Part shown: positions 34,415 to 43,697 of the stretch, piece after piece
Layout of the letters: every line of letters starts with the position of its first letter
Numbering within the stretch: position 1 is the stretch's first letter
From: Planctomycetota bacterium
GTDB taxonomy: Bacteria; Planctomycetota; Phycisphaerae; UBA1845
Direction: 5' to 3'
NCBI GenBank assembly: GCA_016208685.1
Contig: JACQXM010000017.1
Location: forward strand, 1 to 49,522
DNA length: 49,522 bases
Made by a program: the position numbers and the translations under genes
Notes under the pieces: model-generated
Told to the model about the DNA's origin: nothing
Databases searched by the model: none
Seen by the model: the letters and a program-made list of their open reading frames with translations, nothing else

Positions 34415-35686
34415 GTGAGCCGCGGAACCCGGTACTGCCTGCGCACGGCGATGGCATGTTGCCTGGCCCTTGCGCCCGCACTTGCGACCGAGCGCGCGGA
34501 GGACGACGCGCCGCCGGCGCCGCAACCCACGCCCACCCAATCTCCGGACCCTGCCCCTCCGCCGACACCCGAGCCCGGCTCGGCGGCGGAACCCGCTCCA
34601 CCGACACCCGCAACGCCCGCGCCGCACGGCGCTGCTGATGCGCCCCGCGACGCCGCGGCGGTCGAGGCGCTGCCGCTGCCCGATGCACAGCTCCTGCCGC
34701 TCGAGCCGGCCGTCGACGACCTGACCTATCAGCGCTCCATCGCGACCCGCGCCGCGGAGCTGGCGCAGCAGGCCGAGGCGGCCAAGGACCCCGCTGCCCA
34801 GGTGGACCTGCTGCTCGCCGCGGCGAACCAGATTCTGGCGTTCGAGGTGGAGCCCGCATGCTCGCGGAAGTTTTACGGTCTGGCGGAATTGCCCAGTGGC
34901 AATGCGGCGGCCATCGACGCCGTGGCGCGCGCCGATGCCCTGCTCGCCCGTGCGGAAGGGCTGCTATCCGCGGCGCGGGGCGCCGGCGGCGAGCCGCCGG
35001 AGTGGGTCGCGGCCGGGGCGCGGCGACTCGAGGTCCTCAGGCCCTTCGCGCAGGGTGTGAGGGAGTTTCTCACGCCGTCCGAATCGGCGGATGCAGCGCG
35101 GAGTGCGCGGCAGGCGGCGTCGGCCCTGTCCATGCTGATGGAGGACGCCAACGAAACGGTGGCAGCGGCGGCGACCTTCTGGCACGCCGTGCTTCGCGCA
35201 CGCGATGGCGATCCGTCGCCGGCGGTGTCGGTGCTGCCGCTGGCGCTGTCGGAAGTGCGACGCAAGTCGCTTCCCTTCGCGTACTTCTGCCGCTTGCTTC
35301 GCTGCCGGCTGCTGGCGGAGCGTGGCAGCCATGCCCTGTCGCTGGCGATGCTGACGCAGATCGAGGAGCGCTGCGACCGCTGGCTGGCGAGCGGCCCTGA
35401 CCGCGCCGCCGGGCTTCGCGCCGTCACCTGGCTGGAACTGCAGGCACTGCGAGAGTGGCACCAGCGCCTCAGCACGGAACCGGACGCCCAGGCGAAGACC
35501 TGGTGCGCCGAGCGTTTTCAAACGTTGGCCGGTGACCGGTTCAAGGAAGGCGAGCGCACACTCTTGCGGCTCAGCCCCGCGGTTCCCCTGGTGGCAGTCG
35601 CGGGCGAGGCGGCCGGCGCCGCGGACCGCCCCAAGGAAGGCAAGTCATCCGAAGGCGAGGACGGCGACGAGCCCGAACAGCGGTAG
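34415..35686 (+). CDS. Secreted helical protein with Pro-rich linker
   Basis: 423 residues from GTG at 34415, preceded by GGAG. The signal peptide ends near ALA (residue 24-25). Residues about 30-75 are a Pro/Ala/Thr linker of uncrosslinked type, typical of cell-envelope proteins that span a layer. From about 90 to 390 the sequence is helical with Ala, Leu and Arg, and resembles degenerate TPR or similar helical repeats (ATRAAELAQQAEAAKD, then AERGSHALSLAMLTQIEERC). The tail is charged (Glu, Lys, Asp). No family recognised. It is divergent from the vWA/ExbBD operon and could be a partner, which is speculation. Confidence 0.75.
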   Translation: MSRGTRYCLRTAMACCLALAPALATERAEDDAPPAPQPTPTQSPDPAPPPTPEPGSAAEPAPPTPATPAPHGAADAPRDAAAVEALPLPDAQLLPLEPAVDDLTYQRSIATRAAELAQQAEAAKDPAAQVDLLLAAANQILAFEVEPACSRKFYGLAELPSGNAAAIDAVARADALLARAEGLLSAARGAGGEPPEWVAAGARRLEVLRPFAQGVREFLTPSESADAARSARQAASALSMLMEDANETVAAAATFWHAVLRARDGDPSPAVSVLPLALSEVRRKSLPFAYFCRLLRCRLLAERGSHALSLAMLTQIEERCDRWLASGPDRAAGLRAVTWLELQALREWHQRLSTEPDAQAKTWCAERFQTLAGDRFKEGERTLLRLSPAVPLVAVAGEAAGAADRPKEGKSSEGEDGDEPEQR

Positions 35687-35732
35687 CTGATTCACCAGCT
35701 TATGTAGCCGCGCACGCTGCGGCGCCGAGGCG

Positions 35733-35766
35733 CTTGCCCGCTCCCTTACGGTCGCGGCTCTGTTCC
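35733..35766 (+). repeat. Dispersed repeat family A, copy 4
   Basis: CTTGCCCGCTCCCTTACGG followed by TCGCGGCTCTGTTCC. The core is identical to copies 1 and 3. Confidence 0.7.
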
Positions 35767-35786
35767 CTCGTCCCTTCGTGGCTTTG

Positions 35787-35820
35787 CTTGCCCGCTCCTT
35801 GCCGATGGCGGCACTGTTCC
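35787..35820 (+). repeat. Dispersed repeat family A, diverged copy 5
   Basis: CTTGCCCGCTCCTTGCCGAT then GGCGGCACTGTTCC: same frame as copy 4, about 54 bases on, with many substitutions. Confidence 0.5.
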
Positions 35821-35969
35821 TGCGGCGTCGAATCGCGCGCGGCCTCGCATGCGCGTCGCCGGTGTTGGGGCGTCGCAGTGCGTGCGAGGCGAGCGAGTCC
35901 GTGCACCGCAAGCGCGGACTCCAGCGGCCGGCTTGCATGAAATCGGGTCTGCTGCCGCGCCCCTTCCGC

Positions 35970-37214
35970 TCACCCTCTCCGTTCAAACCGACCGCCGGGT
36001 AGTTGTTGAACCAGCCCGCGGAGTTGCAGCGCTGTGAGGGTCGAGCTCACCCGGCCGGCGTCGAGCTGCGTGACGGCGCAGAGGGCGTCGACGTCCTCGG
36101 CGCCCGCAGCGATGGCCTCGTACACGGCGCGTTCGTGACCTTCCAGTCGCTGTAAACCGCGAGTGGGGTAGTCGCGGCCGCCTGCGCCCGCTGCACCGCC
36201 GTCTGCCGCAGCCTGCCCCGTCAAGCTCGACGGCTGACCGCGCGCCCGCCTCGACTCTGATCCCGAACTTAACGCCGCTCCACGCAGCGCCGCCCCCACC
36301 TCGCCCAGCTCACAGAGCACGTCATCCAGGCACATCACCAGCTTGGCCGTACCGTCGCGGATCAGCCCGTTCGAGCCTTCGGTAAGCTCCGGGTGGTCCA
36401 CGCGCCCGGGCAGCGCGAAAACCTCGCGGTCGTACTCGTTGGCCAGGCGCGCCGTGATGAGCGCCCCGCTGCGCCTCCCCGCCTCCACCACCAGCACACC
36501 CAGCGTCAGCCCGACGATGATGCGGTTGCGGGGCGGGAAATTCTCGGCCGCCGGCGCCGTGTCGATGGGAAACTCGCTCACCACCGCCCCGCTCCCGGCA
36601 ATCTGTACCGCAAGCTCGTGATGCTCCGGTGGGTAGACGCTTGCAAGCCCGTTGCCCAGCACGGCGATGGTCCGCCCGCCGACGGCCAGCGCCCCGCGAT
36701 GCGCCGCGCTGTCGATCCCCCGCGCCAGCCCCGACACCACCGTGAAGCCCGTCTGGGCGAGCAACTCCCCGAACCGCGTTGCCTGCTCCCGGCCGTAGTG
36801 CGAGCAGCGCCGCGTGCCGACGACCGCCAGCGCCACGCCGTCTTCCGCTTCCAGCCGCCCGCGGACGTAGAGGCAGATGGGCGGGTCGGGAATGTGCTTG
36901 AGCGCCTGCGGGTATTCGGCGTCCTCGGTGCAGAAGATGCGGATGCCAAGTTGCGCGGCGCGCTCGACCTCGCGCTCCGCGGCGTCGCTGCCGCGGGCGG
37001 CGCAGATTCGCTCCGCCAGTCGCGGGCCGATCCCCTCGACGCGCAGCAACTCACCGCGCGATGCCGCCAGTGCCGCCTCCGGGGAGCCGAAGTAGGCCGC
37101 AAGCCTGCGAAAACGGATGGGGCCGACATCGGGAATGAGATGGAGGCGGAGGTGGTGGACGGCGGTCGCCGAGATCACCGGCGGTGCCAGGTTGTTGGTG
37201 GCCGCGGATTCCAT
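35970..37214 (-). CDS. dprA: DNA-processing protein DprA
   Basis: 414 residues. DprA loads RecA onto incoming single-stranded DNA during natural transformation. The N-terminus is a helix-hairpin-helix (about 20-75; IPDVGPIRFRRLAAYFGS, then LLRVEGIGPRLAERI). The Rossmann core (about 85-305) has the hallmarks VVGTRRCSHYGRE, SGLARGIDSAAHRGAL, PPRNRIIVGLTLGVLVVEA and ALPGRVDHPELTEGSNGLI. A Gly/Ala-rich linker leads to the C-terminal winged-helix domain (about 345-410). Length is long for the family only because of the linker. No other competence gene is in the window, and dprA is widespread beyond competent bacteria. Confidence 0.95.
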   Translation of the reverse strand: MESAATNNLAPPVISATAVHHLRLHLIPDVGPIRFRRLAAYFGSPEAALAASRGELLRVEGIGPRLAERICAARGSDAAEREVERAAQLGIRIFCTEDAEYPQALKHIPDPPICLYVRGRLEAEDGVALAVVGTRRCSHYGREQATRFGELLAQTGFTVVSGLARGIDSAAHRGALAVGGRTIAVLGNGLASVYPPEHHELAVQIAGSGAVVSEFPIDTAPAAENFPPRNRIIVGLTLGVLVVEAGRRSGALITARLANEYDREVFALPGRVDHPELTEGSNGLIRDGTAKLVMCLDDVLCELGEVGAALRGAALSSGSESRRARGQPSSLTGQAAADGGAAGAGGRDYPTRGLQRLEGHERAVYEAIAAGAEDVDALCAVTQLDAGRVSSTLTALQLRGLVQQLPGGRFERRG

Positions 37215-37733
37215 GTCGCCTTCGCGTTAGCGCCCGCCCGGTACCGTCGCTCCCCTGAGAGGTCCTGCTTCGCACCCTCCACCGCCGCGATTGCACGCCA
37301 TTCCGCAACCGCAAACGGCGACCCGGTCAGGAAAGTTCTCTGTTTCCGCGGTGTCCGGCGAAGACTGCGTTGGAAGTGTAGTGCAACGTGGCGTTGCAGA
37401 GAAGCGCCCCCGCCGCCGGCTGCGGCACCGCTTCAGCGGCCATGCACCCGGGCGCTGTGGGACCGGCTTTCCAGCCGGTCAAGTGTGTCCGCGGTGCAGG
37501 TGCCAACGGGCGGTCATACGGCGCCGCGGCAGAACGGGAGCGAAGAAGAAACGCCTCGCGCCGCCGGAGATTCCACGCCCCAGGGACGGCTGTCTCCCCC
37601 GTGCACCTTTTCAGGGCCGCGCGAAACCGTAACATGGTGGAATGGCGAGGCGCCGATCGCGGCGGACCGCGTTTCAAGGCGGCGCGTGTGCCGCGGGCAC
37701 TGGTGCCGAGGCATCGTCGGAGCGAGGTGAACA
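37215..37733. other. Divergent intergenic region between dprA and DUF4198 gene
   Basis: No gene supported. It has a palindrome at 37382-37398 (TGCAACG and CGTTGCA around TGG) and an inverted copy of repeat family B at 37457-37482. Confidence 0.6.
37457..37482 (-). repeat. Dispersed repeat family B, copy 3
   Basis: Inverted relative to copy 1; the 20-base core is an exact match. Confidence 0.75.
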
Positions 37734-38561
37734 GTGCGTAAAAGAACGGCCTGGGCGGGGCTCCTTGGCGCGGTCATGGGCAACACGCCAGGCCTGGCCC
37801 ATGATTTCTGGATTGAGCCGGCGGATTTCCACCTTGCCGGGCCCGGTGAGCTGCGCGTGGGGCTCAGAGTCGGCGAGAACTTCCAGGGCGACGCGGTCAA
37901 GCGCAACCCAGAGAAGATCCGCCAGTTCGTCCTCCTGGGCGCCAAGGGCGAAAAGCCCGTGGAAGGCGAGGCGGACGCCGACCCGGCGGGCACGGTGCGC
38001 ATCGACCTGCCGGATCTGTACGTCATCGGTTACCGCAGCAGCGACGCGCGAATCGAGCTGCCGCCCGGGGAGTTCTCCGATTACCTTAAGGAAGAAGGGC
38101 TGGAACGGATCATCACCCTACGCGCGGATCGCGGCGAGAGCGATAAGGCGGGGCGCGAGCGCTATTCCCGCTGTGCCAAGGCCCTCGTCGCCTGCGGCCG
38201 TGGGGCGCCGCGAGGGTACGAGCGCAAGCTCGGCTTCCCCCTCGAGCTCGTCCCCATGAAAAACCCCTATGCCATGGAAGTGGGGCAGGACATCCGATTC
38301 CAACTGCTCCACAAGGGCGAACCGCTGCTCGGCGCGCGCGTGGCGGCCGTCCTGCGCGGCAGCCCGGAAGGCGAGAGTGGCCCGCAGATCGCCGTCACCA
38401 ACGCCGAAGGCATCGTTAACTTCACACTGGACCGCGCCGGCGTCTGGCTCATCAAGTCCGTCCACATGGTGCCGCTCGAAGGCGACAGCGACGCCGATTG
38501 GGAAAGCCTCTGGGCCACTTTGACCTTCGAACTGCCTGTTAAGCCCATTACCCGGAAGTAG
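37734..38561 (+). CDS. Secreted DUF4198 protein
   Basis: 275 residues from GTG at 37734, with GAGGTG just upstream. The signal peptide (MRKRTAWAGLLGAVMGN) ends at GLAH-DFW, the typical DUF4198 start in which the mature protein begins near His-Asp-Phe-Trp-Ile. The domain continues with LRVGLRVGENFQGD and, in the second half, an Ig-like unit with YAMEVGQDIRFQLLHKGEPL, VTNAEGIVNFTLDRAGVWLI and the closing WATLTFEL. DUF4198 proteins are periplasmic; some are linked to nickel or cobalt uptake. No metal transporter is next to it here, so the function is open. Confidence 0.9.
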   Translation: MRKRTAWAGLLGAVMGNTPGLAHDFWIEPADFHLAGPGELRVGLRVGENFQGDAVKRNPEKIRQFVLLGAKGEKPVEGEADADPAGTVRIDLPDLYVIGYRSSDARIELPPGEFSDYLKEEGLERIITLRADRGESDKAGRERYSRCAKALVACGRGAPRGYERKLGFPLELVPMKNPYAMEVGQDIRFQLLHKGEPLLGARVAAVLRGSPEGESGPQIAVTNAEGIVNFTLDRAGVWLIKSVHMVPLEGDSDADWESLWATLTFELPVKPITRK

Positions 38562-38658
38562 GCCCCGCCGGCCCCGCTTGTCCGAACATGGTTCCTCTCC
38601 GCCCACCGCGGCCGGACGCCCCGTGTGGTCAACCGCGCCGCGAAGGTGTAGATTCGCC

Positions 38659-39465
38659 GTGGTGACGACGTTCCTGTATGCCCTGGGCGGCGGCATGTTC
38701 GCCGTGCTCGCGACGGGACGGCCGGAGCAGATCGCATGGCGGTTTCTTCGGCTCTGCGGATACCTGGTGTTGGCGCTGGCGACCGGCAGCACGGTGTGGA
38801 TCATGCGGCAGCGGTACGTCGGCGCGTGGGACGAAGCGCTTGCGCAGTTGATCTGCGGTGGCGGCCTGGCGGCGGCGGCAATCGGCCTGGCGCTCCTCGG
38901 CCCGCTGGCCTCGCGATTGGCCACGGCCACACGAACGGTATGCGCCCTAGGCGGTCTGGCGGGGTTGGCCGCGGCGAGCGTCGGGGCCGCGAGAGATTTC
39001 GGCGGCGAAAATGTTGGAACGGCCCTGGCCGCCCTGCTGGTGGCGGGGGAACTGCTCGCCGGGTGGGTGTTGGGCAGTATCACCGTCGCCTGGCTTCTGG
39101 GCCACGCCTACCTGACGGCCACGCACATGACCTCGGCCCCGCTGCGGCATTTCGCACGGGTACTGACCTGGGCGGTGGCGGCGCGGGTGGCGTTCGCGGT
39201 GGCGAGCGTGGCCCTGGCGGCATGGATCACACGCGACCGTTCGCCCTCGGTGCCGGCGCAACTGACAAGTGAGTGGTTGATCGTCAGTGTGCGCGCCGGG
39301 CTGGGGCTGGCGGCGCCGGCGCTGTTCGCGTACATGGTGAGCGATTGCGTGCGCCGGCGGGCCACGCAGTCCGCCACGGGCATACTGTATTTCGGGTCCA
39401 TCTTCGCCTACATGGGCGAACTCGCTGCTGCGCACCTGACCGTGCAGTGCCGCTGGCCCTGGTGA
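38659..39465 (+). CDS. Polytopic membrane protein, unknown function
   Basis: 268 residues using the first of two adjacent GTG codons (38659 and 38662), preceded by GAAGGTG. About eight transmembrane helices are predicted along the whole length, with a central HAYLTATHMTSAPL loop holding two His. A longer reading from 38578 adds only a polar non-membrane lead. No family recognised. The next gene starts 9 bases after its stop, so the pair is probably co-transcribed. Confidence 0.75.
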   Translation: MVTTFLYALGGGMFAVLATGRPEQIAWRFLRLCGYLVLALATGSTVWIMRQRYVGAWDEALAQLICGGGLAAAAIGLALLGPLASRLATATRTVCALGGLAGLAAASVGAARDFGGENVGTALAALLVAGELLAGWVLGSITVAWLLGHAYLTATHMTSAPLRHFARVLTWAVAARVAFAVASVALAAWITRDRSPSVPAQLTSEWLIVSVRAGLGLAAPALFAYMVSDCVRRRATQSATGILYFGSIFAYMGELAAAHLTVQCRWPW

Positions 39466-39474
39466 GCCGACGCC

Positions 39475-39915
39475 ATGCAGATTCGTTTCCACTGCCCCAC
39501 GGCCGGTTGCGTCGCCCTCATCGAGTACGAGCCGCTGGAGGGGTGCGGGCCGACCATGCGCTGTCCGCGCTGCGGCGTGGAGCATGCCATCCACGTCTCT
39601 GACGCCCTGCGCCGGGAACAGACCGTCGAACAATGCGTGATTTGCGGCGGAACGGAGATGTTCGTGCGCAAGGACTTCCCGCAGCGTCTGGGGCTGGCCG
39701 TGGTCATCACCTTCGGCATCGCGGCCATCTACTTCTTTCGGACCTCGGTGCTCACCGCCTGGGCCATCCTGGCCGGCGCTGTGGTCGTCGACCTGCTGGT
39801 GTATGCCTTCATCGGAAAGGTGACTACGTGCTACGCCTGCCGCGCTGAATACCGCGGCGGCCGGCTCAACCCGCGGCACGAAGGCTTCGACCTGGCGACG
39901 TCGGAAAAGTACTAG
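39475..39915 (+). CDS. Zinc-ribbon membrane protein
   Basis: 146 residues from an ATG. There are three Cys pairs: CPTAGC, CPRCG and CVICGG, then two transmembrane helices (about 72-90 and 94-113) and a final CYACRAEYRGG. The Cys set suggests one or two zinc ribbons. The LNPRHEGFDLATSEKY end is soluble. I believe this layout is typical of planctomycete conserved hypotheticals. It follows the polytopic protein at 38659 with 9 bases between, suggesting a two-gene unit. Confidence 0.75.
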   Translation: MQIRFHCPTAGCVALIEYEPLEGCGPTMRCPRCGVEHAIHVSDALRREQTVEQCVICGGTEMFVRKDFPQRLGLAVVITFGIAAIYFFRTSVLTAWAILAGAVVVDLLVYAFIGKVTTCYACRAEYRGGRLNPRHEGFDLATSEKY

Positions 39916-40027
39916 CGCGGCGGTGGACCGCGCGCCCGGGTGTTCTCGCGCTGAGCCGGACCCTCACCAACGACCGCGAACCCGAGTGTGCACGGCTGCG
40001 GTGCTGTGCCGCCTCTTCCCTGTGCCG

Positions 40028-40048
40028 GCGCCCGCGAATCGCGGGCGC
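40028..40048. repeat. Strong intergenic hairpin
   Basis: 10-base arms GCGCCCGCGA and TCGCGGGCGC around one A. No T-tract on either side; possibly a repeat or a weak terminator after the zinc-ribbon gene. Confidence 0.5.
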
Positions 40049-40141
40049 GTGACGCACGCAGGGAATGTTTGACCGGGCGTAGGGTGTTCGGCACAATCGT
40101 CAAAGAAGGGAGTCGATGCTCGGCGGAGCCGGCCACCAGCC

Positions 40142-41062
40142 ATGGGGATCAACGCCTTCGTATTCAACCCGCCTTGGCGCCTCCCCGTTCCGCCCCCGCG
40201 CGTGCCGTCAGGCTACTGCCAGCTCACGCACGCCGTGGTCGAAGGACTGGTCGACCTGGGCGTCGAAACCACCTGCCTGCACCACGCGGTGTACGCCGTG
40301 CGCACCGGCGAATTCCGGGCCACTTACGACTTGTACCTGGTGGAGCGCGAGCCCCACACGGACACGGCCGCGATTCTGGAGCGTCTCGACGCGCACGGCT
40401 GCCTGGCTCGCACAGCCTTCATCGACTCCCACGACCGCATCTTCGGCGTCGACTCCTTCTGGCTCGAAGCAGCACGCGCCTACTTCAAGAGCGACGCACG
40501 GCCCGGCGACGGGACGGTGCTGCTGCCCCACGGCATTCAGAACCGGTACCTTCCCGCGGAGCGGCCGCGCGCCGGCCGGGACGTCTTCTTCGTCTGCAAC
40601 GACGCCGCGCACGGCGACCGGCCGAAGATTCGCCAGGAGCTGCTGCGCGGCGGATGGAGCTGCCAGTTCGGTCCCCTGCTCGACGAAGACGACGTCGATC
40701 CCCTGCACCGCGCCCTGGGCCCGTATCATAACGCCCGCTACTACCGTGGACTCAACCAGTGCCGCGTGGCGATCAACGCCCGCGGCGGACAACCGGATTG
40801 CTTCCGCTACTGGGAGATCGCCGGCAGTTTCGCAGTGCTGGTTTCGTTCGCGATGGAGGAAGAGTACGCCGACTTCCCCGACCCGCCGCACCCCGACGTC
40901 CACTATGTGCGTTACGCAGGGCCGGAGGACGTGGCGCGTGCCGTGCGCGGCGCCCTGGACCACGCCGCGGAATTCAATGAACGGCAGCGTGAGTTCTTCC
41001 TGTCGCGCCATCGCTCGCGCCATCGCGCGGCGCGAGTGCTGGAAGTAATGGGGCTCACGTAA
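40142..41062 (+). CDS. CgeB-like glycosyltransferase, tandem copy 1
   Basis: 306 residues. It has the split GT-B look of the glycosyl-transferase 1_2/CgeB group: an N-terminal part with VFNPPW, DLYLVERE and FIDSHDRIFG, and a C-terminal part with YHNARYYRGLNQCRVAINARG, then CFRYWEIAGSFAVLVSF and a stretch ending in FNERQREFFLSRHRSRHR. In related enzymes the FRxWE-like turn contacts the nucleotide sugar. No signal peptide or membrane segment. It shares clear blocks with the next gene. Donor and acceptor cannot be told from sequence. The role in envelope or protein glycosylation is inference. Confidence 0.75.
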   Translation: MGINAFVFNPPWRLPVPPPRVPSGYCQLTHAVVEGLVDLGVETTCLHHAVYAVRTGEFRATYDLYLVEREPHTDTAAILERLDAHGCLARTAFIDSHDRIFGVDSFWLEAARAYFKSDARPGDGTVLLPHGIQNRYLPAERPRAGRDVFFVCNDAAHGDRPKIRQELLRGGWSCQFGPLLDEDDVDPLHRALGPYHNARYYRGLNQCRVAINARGGQPDCFRYWEIAGSFAVLVSFAMEEEYADFPDPPHPDVHYVRYAGPEDVARAVRGALDHAAEFNERQREFFLSRHRSRHRAARVLEVMGLT

Positions 41063-41105
41063 ACACGGGTCGGCGGCGAGCCGCGCTGCGACCCCGGGTG
41101 GCACC

Positions 41106-42038
41106 ATGAACGTGTTTGTGTTCAACCCCGATCACCCCATGGCGCGGGGAGATATGAGCCGCGGCTCGGGCTACTGCGGCCTGACCGCCTGCGTACTCGA
41201 AGGCCTGCAGCAGTTGGGACATCGTGTCACATCATGGCACGTTGGCATCAACGCGCCCGACGCCGGGCCGTTCCGCGCCGATTTCGACCTGTACCTGGTG
41301 CAGCGCTCCAACCTGTTTTCCCAGACGCAGGTGCTGCGCCTGCTGGAGCGGGACGGGTGTCTGCCACGCACGGCGTTTCTTGACGGGCACGACTGGGCCT
41401 TCGGGCCGGAGTTCCACTGGCTGCACACACCCGCAACGTACTTCAAGAAGGAGAACTTCGGGGACTTCCCGGTGCACACGCTCCCCTTTGGAATCAGCGA
41501 TGCCGTGCTGCCCGAGCGTTACGGCGCCGACGGCACGGCGCGGGGCGGAGCCCGGGTCATGTTCGCCCTCCGCTACGAAACTCATCGCGACCAGCGGCGC
41601 ATCATCTCCAGCCTTCAGGAGACGGGGATCGAATGCCTCACGGGCAGGATCGAGGACCCCACCGAGCGCCGCGATGTGCGGTATTGGCTCACCGGCGGGC
41701 GGTACAACCGCACGTATTACGACGCGCTGCGCGGCTGCCGGGTGGGACTCGCGGCCGAGGGGGCGGCCGTGGATACCCTGCGTTACTGGGAGTTCGCCGC
41801 GAGCTTCGTGGCGCTGGTCGCCCCCAGGGTCGAGACCGTTATCCGTGACTTCCCCGACCCGCCGTCGCCGGGCAAGCATTACGTGGCCTACGACGGAGTC
41901 GAGTCGGTGGTTCCCGCCGTGCGTCAGGCCCTCGAGCGCTGCGAGGAGATCGTGCCGCAACAGCGCGAGTTCTTCCTGGCGCATCACCGCTGCCGGCATC
42001 GCGCCTTGCGGCTGTTGAGCATCATGGGCATGGCGTGA
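41106..42038 (+). CDS. CgeB-like glycosyltransferase, tandem copy 2
   Basis: 310 residues, 43 bases after copy 1. Shared blocks with copy 1: the VFNP start, SGYCGLT and GYCQLT, FDLYLVQRS and YDLYLVERE, TAFLDGHDWAFG and TAFIDSHDRIFG, ALRGCRVGLAAEG and GLNQCRVAINARG, TLRYWEFAASFVALVAP, DFPDPPSPGKHYV and the His/Arg-rich QQREFFLAHHRCRHR end. The copies differ heavily outside these blocks, so the duplication is old and specificity may differ. Its gene converges on the sigma-54 regulator with only 38 bases between stops. Confidence 0.75.
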   Translation: MNVFVFNPDHPMARGDMSRGSGYCGLTACVLEGLQQLGHRVTSWHVGINAPDAGPFRADFDLYLVQRSNLFSQTQVLRLLERDGCLPRTAFLDGHDWAFGPEFHWLHTPATYFKKENFGDFPVHTLPFGISDAVLPERYGADGTARGGARVMFALRYETHRDQRRIISSLQETGIECLTGRIEDPTERRDVRYWLTGGRYNRTYYDALRGCRVGLAAEGAAVDTLRYWEFAASFVALVAPRVETVIRDFPDPPSPGKHYVAYDGVESVVPAVRQALERCEEIVPQQREFFLAHHRCRHRALRLLSIMGMA

Positions 42039-42076
42039 CGCAACCTGGCGCGGCGGCGACGCAACCCCCGCCGCAC

Positions 42077-43648
42077 CTATGGATGCGTATCCTCGCGAAA
42101 CCGTTTCCAGTCGACGCCCAGTTTCCGCATCCGCGCCCGCAGGGTGTGGGGGTTGATGCCCAGCAGCTCGGCGGCGCCGCCCCGCCCCTCGATCCGACCG
42201 CGCGCCCGGAGCAGGGCCGCCTCGATGTGCCGAGCCATCGCCGCGCCGAGTTTCAGGAACGGGCCCGAGTCGATCCGTCCCGTCGGTCCGGCCGCCCCGG
42301 CGGGCGCGGCGGGCGATGCCGCCGGCATGGTGGCGCCAAGCGCCTTGGCCACCTCGAGCGCCCGGCCGTCGCCGAGGATGACGGCGCGCTCGATCACCGA
42401 CTGCAACTCCCGGATGTTGCCCGGCCAGGAGTATGACACCAGCAGGTTCACGTCCTGCGGCGTCGGCGCCAGCGGTGGGGTACCGAAGCGCCGGGAGGCC
42501 TTGAGGGCGAAGTGCGTCGCCAGTTCCGGAATATCCTCGACGTGCTCCCGCAGGGCGGGAAGGTGAATGGGGAACACCGCCAGGCGATACCAGAGGTCCT
42601 GGCGGAATCGGCCGTCGGCCGCCATCGCCTGCAAGTTGCGGTGTGTGGCCGCCACGATGCGGACGTCGACGTTAAGCTGCCGCTGCCCGCCCACGCGCTC
42701 GAGGGCCCCGTCCTGAAGAATGCGCAACAGGCGCACCTGTGCCGCCGGCGGCAGTTCGCCCACTTCGTCGAGGAACAGCGTGCCGTTGTCGGCCCGTTCG
42801 AACCAGCCCTTGCGCATGGCAACGGCGCCCGTGAAGCTGCCCCGCTCGTGACCGAACAACTCCGAGTCGATCAGGTCCGGCGCAATCGCTCCGCAATTGA
42901 CGCGCAGGAACGGACCGGCAACGCGGCGCGAACGGGTGTGGATCGCCCGCGCCACCACTTCCTTGCCCGATCCCGTTTCGCCGAAGATGAGCACCGGCGC
43001 GTCCGAAGCGGCGACCAGCGACACCCGCTCCATCACGTGGCGCAAACCGGAGTCGGCCCCGACAATGGTGTCGACGATCTCCTGGCGTCCCAGGCGCGTC
43101 AGCAGCGATCGGCGATCCGCCTCCGCCGCCTCCCGCAGGGTGGTCAACTCCCGCAGTCGTGCATCGTTCTCCAGGGCGACGGAGAAGGGCTCCAACAGTT
43201 CGCGCACCAGCGCCTGATGTTCGTCGTCGAAGTTCGCGGGGGGTTGGGGGAGCAGTACCAGCACCCCCAGGGGATCGTCCCCGCTGGTCAGAGGGCCAAC
43301 GAGCGCGTCGCCCCCTACACCGGCGGGGATCACGTGGGGGACGGCCGCCTCGATCTTGTGCGTGCCCCCGGCCAGGACGACTCCCTGGCGCACCCATGCC
43401 AACAGGTGGTCCAGCTCCTGCGGCGTGCATTCGGAACGCGCCCGTGCCGGCGTACCCGGCGCCGCAAGACCGGCCGCCGCCACCGTTTCCACTACCGCTC
43501 GCGCGATGTTGATGCGCCGCACCAGCACCGTGCCGAGCGGCAGACGACGCGCCAGAATAGGCGAGAGAAGTGCCACCGCCTCGGCGATCTCGGTTTGCCG
43601 GCAGGCCTCTCGCCAAACATCCTGGAGTATCGAACCCGAGCCGATCAT
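42077..43648 (-). CDS. Sigma-54-dependent activator with GAF-like domain
   Basis: 523 residues from the ATG at 43648. A GTG at 43717 would add 23 residues, but these would translate a palindromic operator array, so I prefer the ATG. Layout: GAF-like sensor (about 5-165; [19 protein letters not shown] is typical), the AAA+ domain with Walker A GETGSGKE (223-230), GSFTGA (270-275), Walker [11 protein letters not shown] and the second region of homology, and a C-terminal Fis-type helix-turn-helix ending [11 protein letters not shown]. The GAFTGA loop carries Ser for the first Ala. It is divergent from a sulfate transporter operon, so regulation of sulfur supply is likely but unproven. Confidence 0.9.
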   Translation of the reverse strand: MIGSGSILQDVWREACRQTEIAEAVALLSPILARRLPLGTVLVRRINIARAVVETVAAAGLAAPGTPARARSECTPQELDHLLAWVRQGVVLAGGTHKIEAAVPHVIPAGVGGDALVGPLTSGDDPLGVLVLLPQPPANFDDEHQALVRELLEPFSVALENDARLRELTTLREAAEADRRSLLTRLGRQEIVDTIVGADSGLRHVMERVSLVAASDAPVLIFGETGSGKEVVARAIHTRSRRVAGPFLRVNCGAIAPDLIDSELFGHERGSFTGAVAMRKGWFERADNGTLFLDEVGELPPAAQVRLLRILQDGALERVGGQRQLNVDVRIVAATHRNLQAMAADGRFRQDLWYRLAVFPIHLPALREHVEDIPELATHFALKASRRFGTPPLAPTPQDVNLLVSYSWPGNIRELQSVIERAVILGDGRALEVAKALGATMPAASPAAPAGAAGPTGRIDSGPFLKLGAAMARHIEAALLRARGRIEGRGGAAELLGINPHTLRARMRKLGVDWKRFREDTHP

Positions 43649-43672
43649 GGTCGTCTTCAACCCAGCAAATAG

Positions 43673-43697
43673 TACGGTTGCCAACCGTATATTACGG
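43673..43697. promoter_or_regulatory. Palindromic operator array between regulator and sulfate operon
   Basis: TACGGTTG-C-CAACCGTA (43673-43689) is a perfect inverted repeat. Its right half also pairs with a further TACGG (CCGTA-TAT-TACGG, 43685-43697), giving three alternating half-sites at 43673, 43685 and 43693. Confidence 0.6.
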
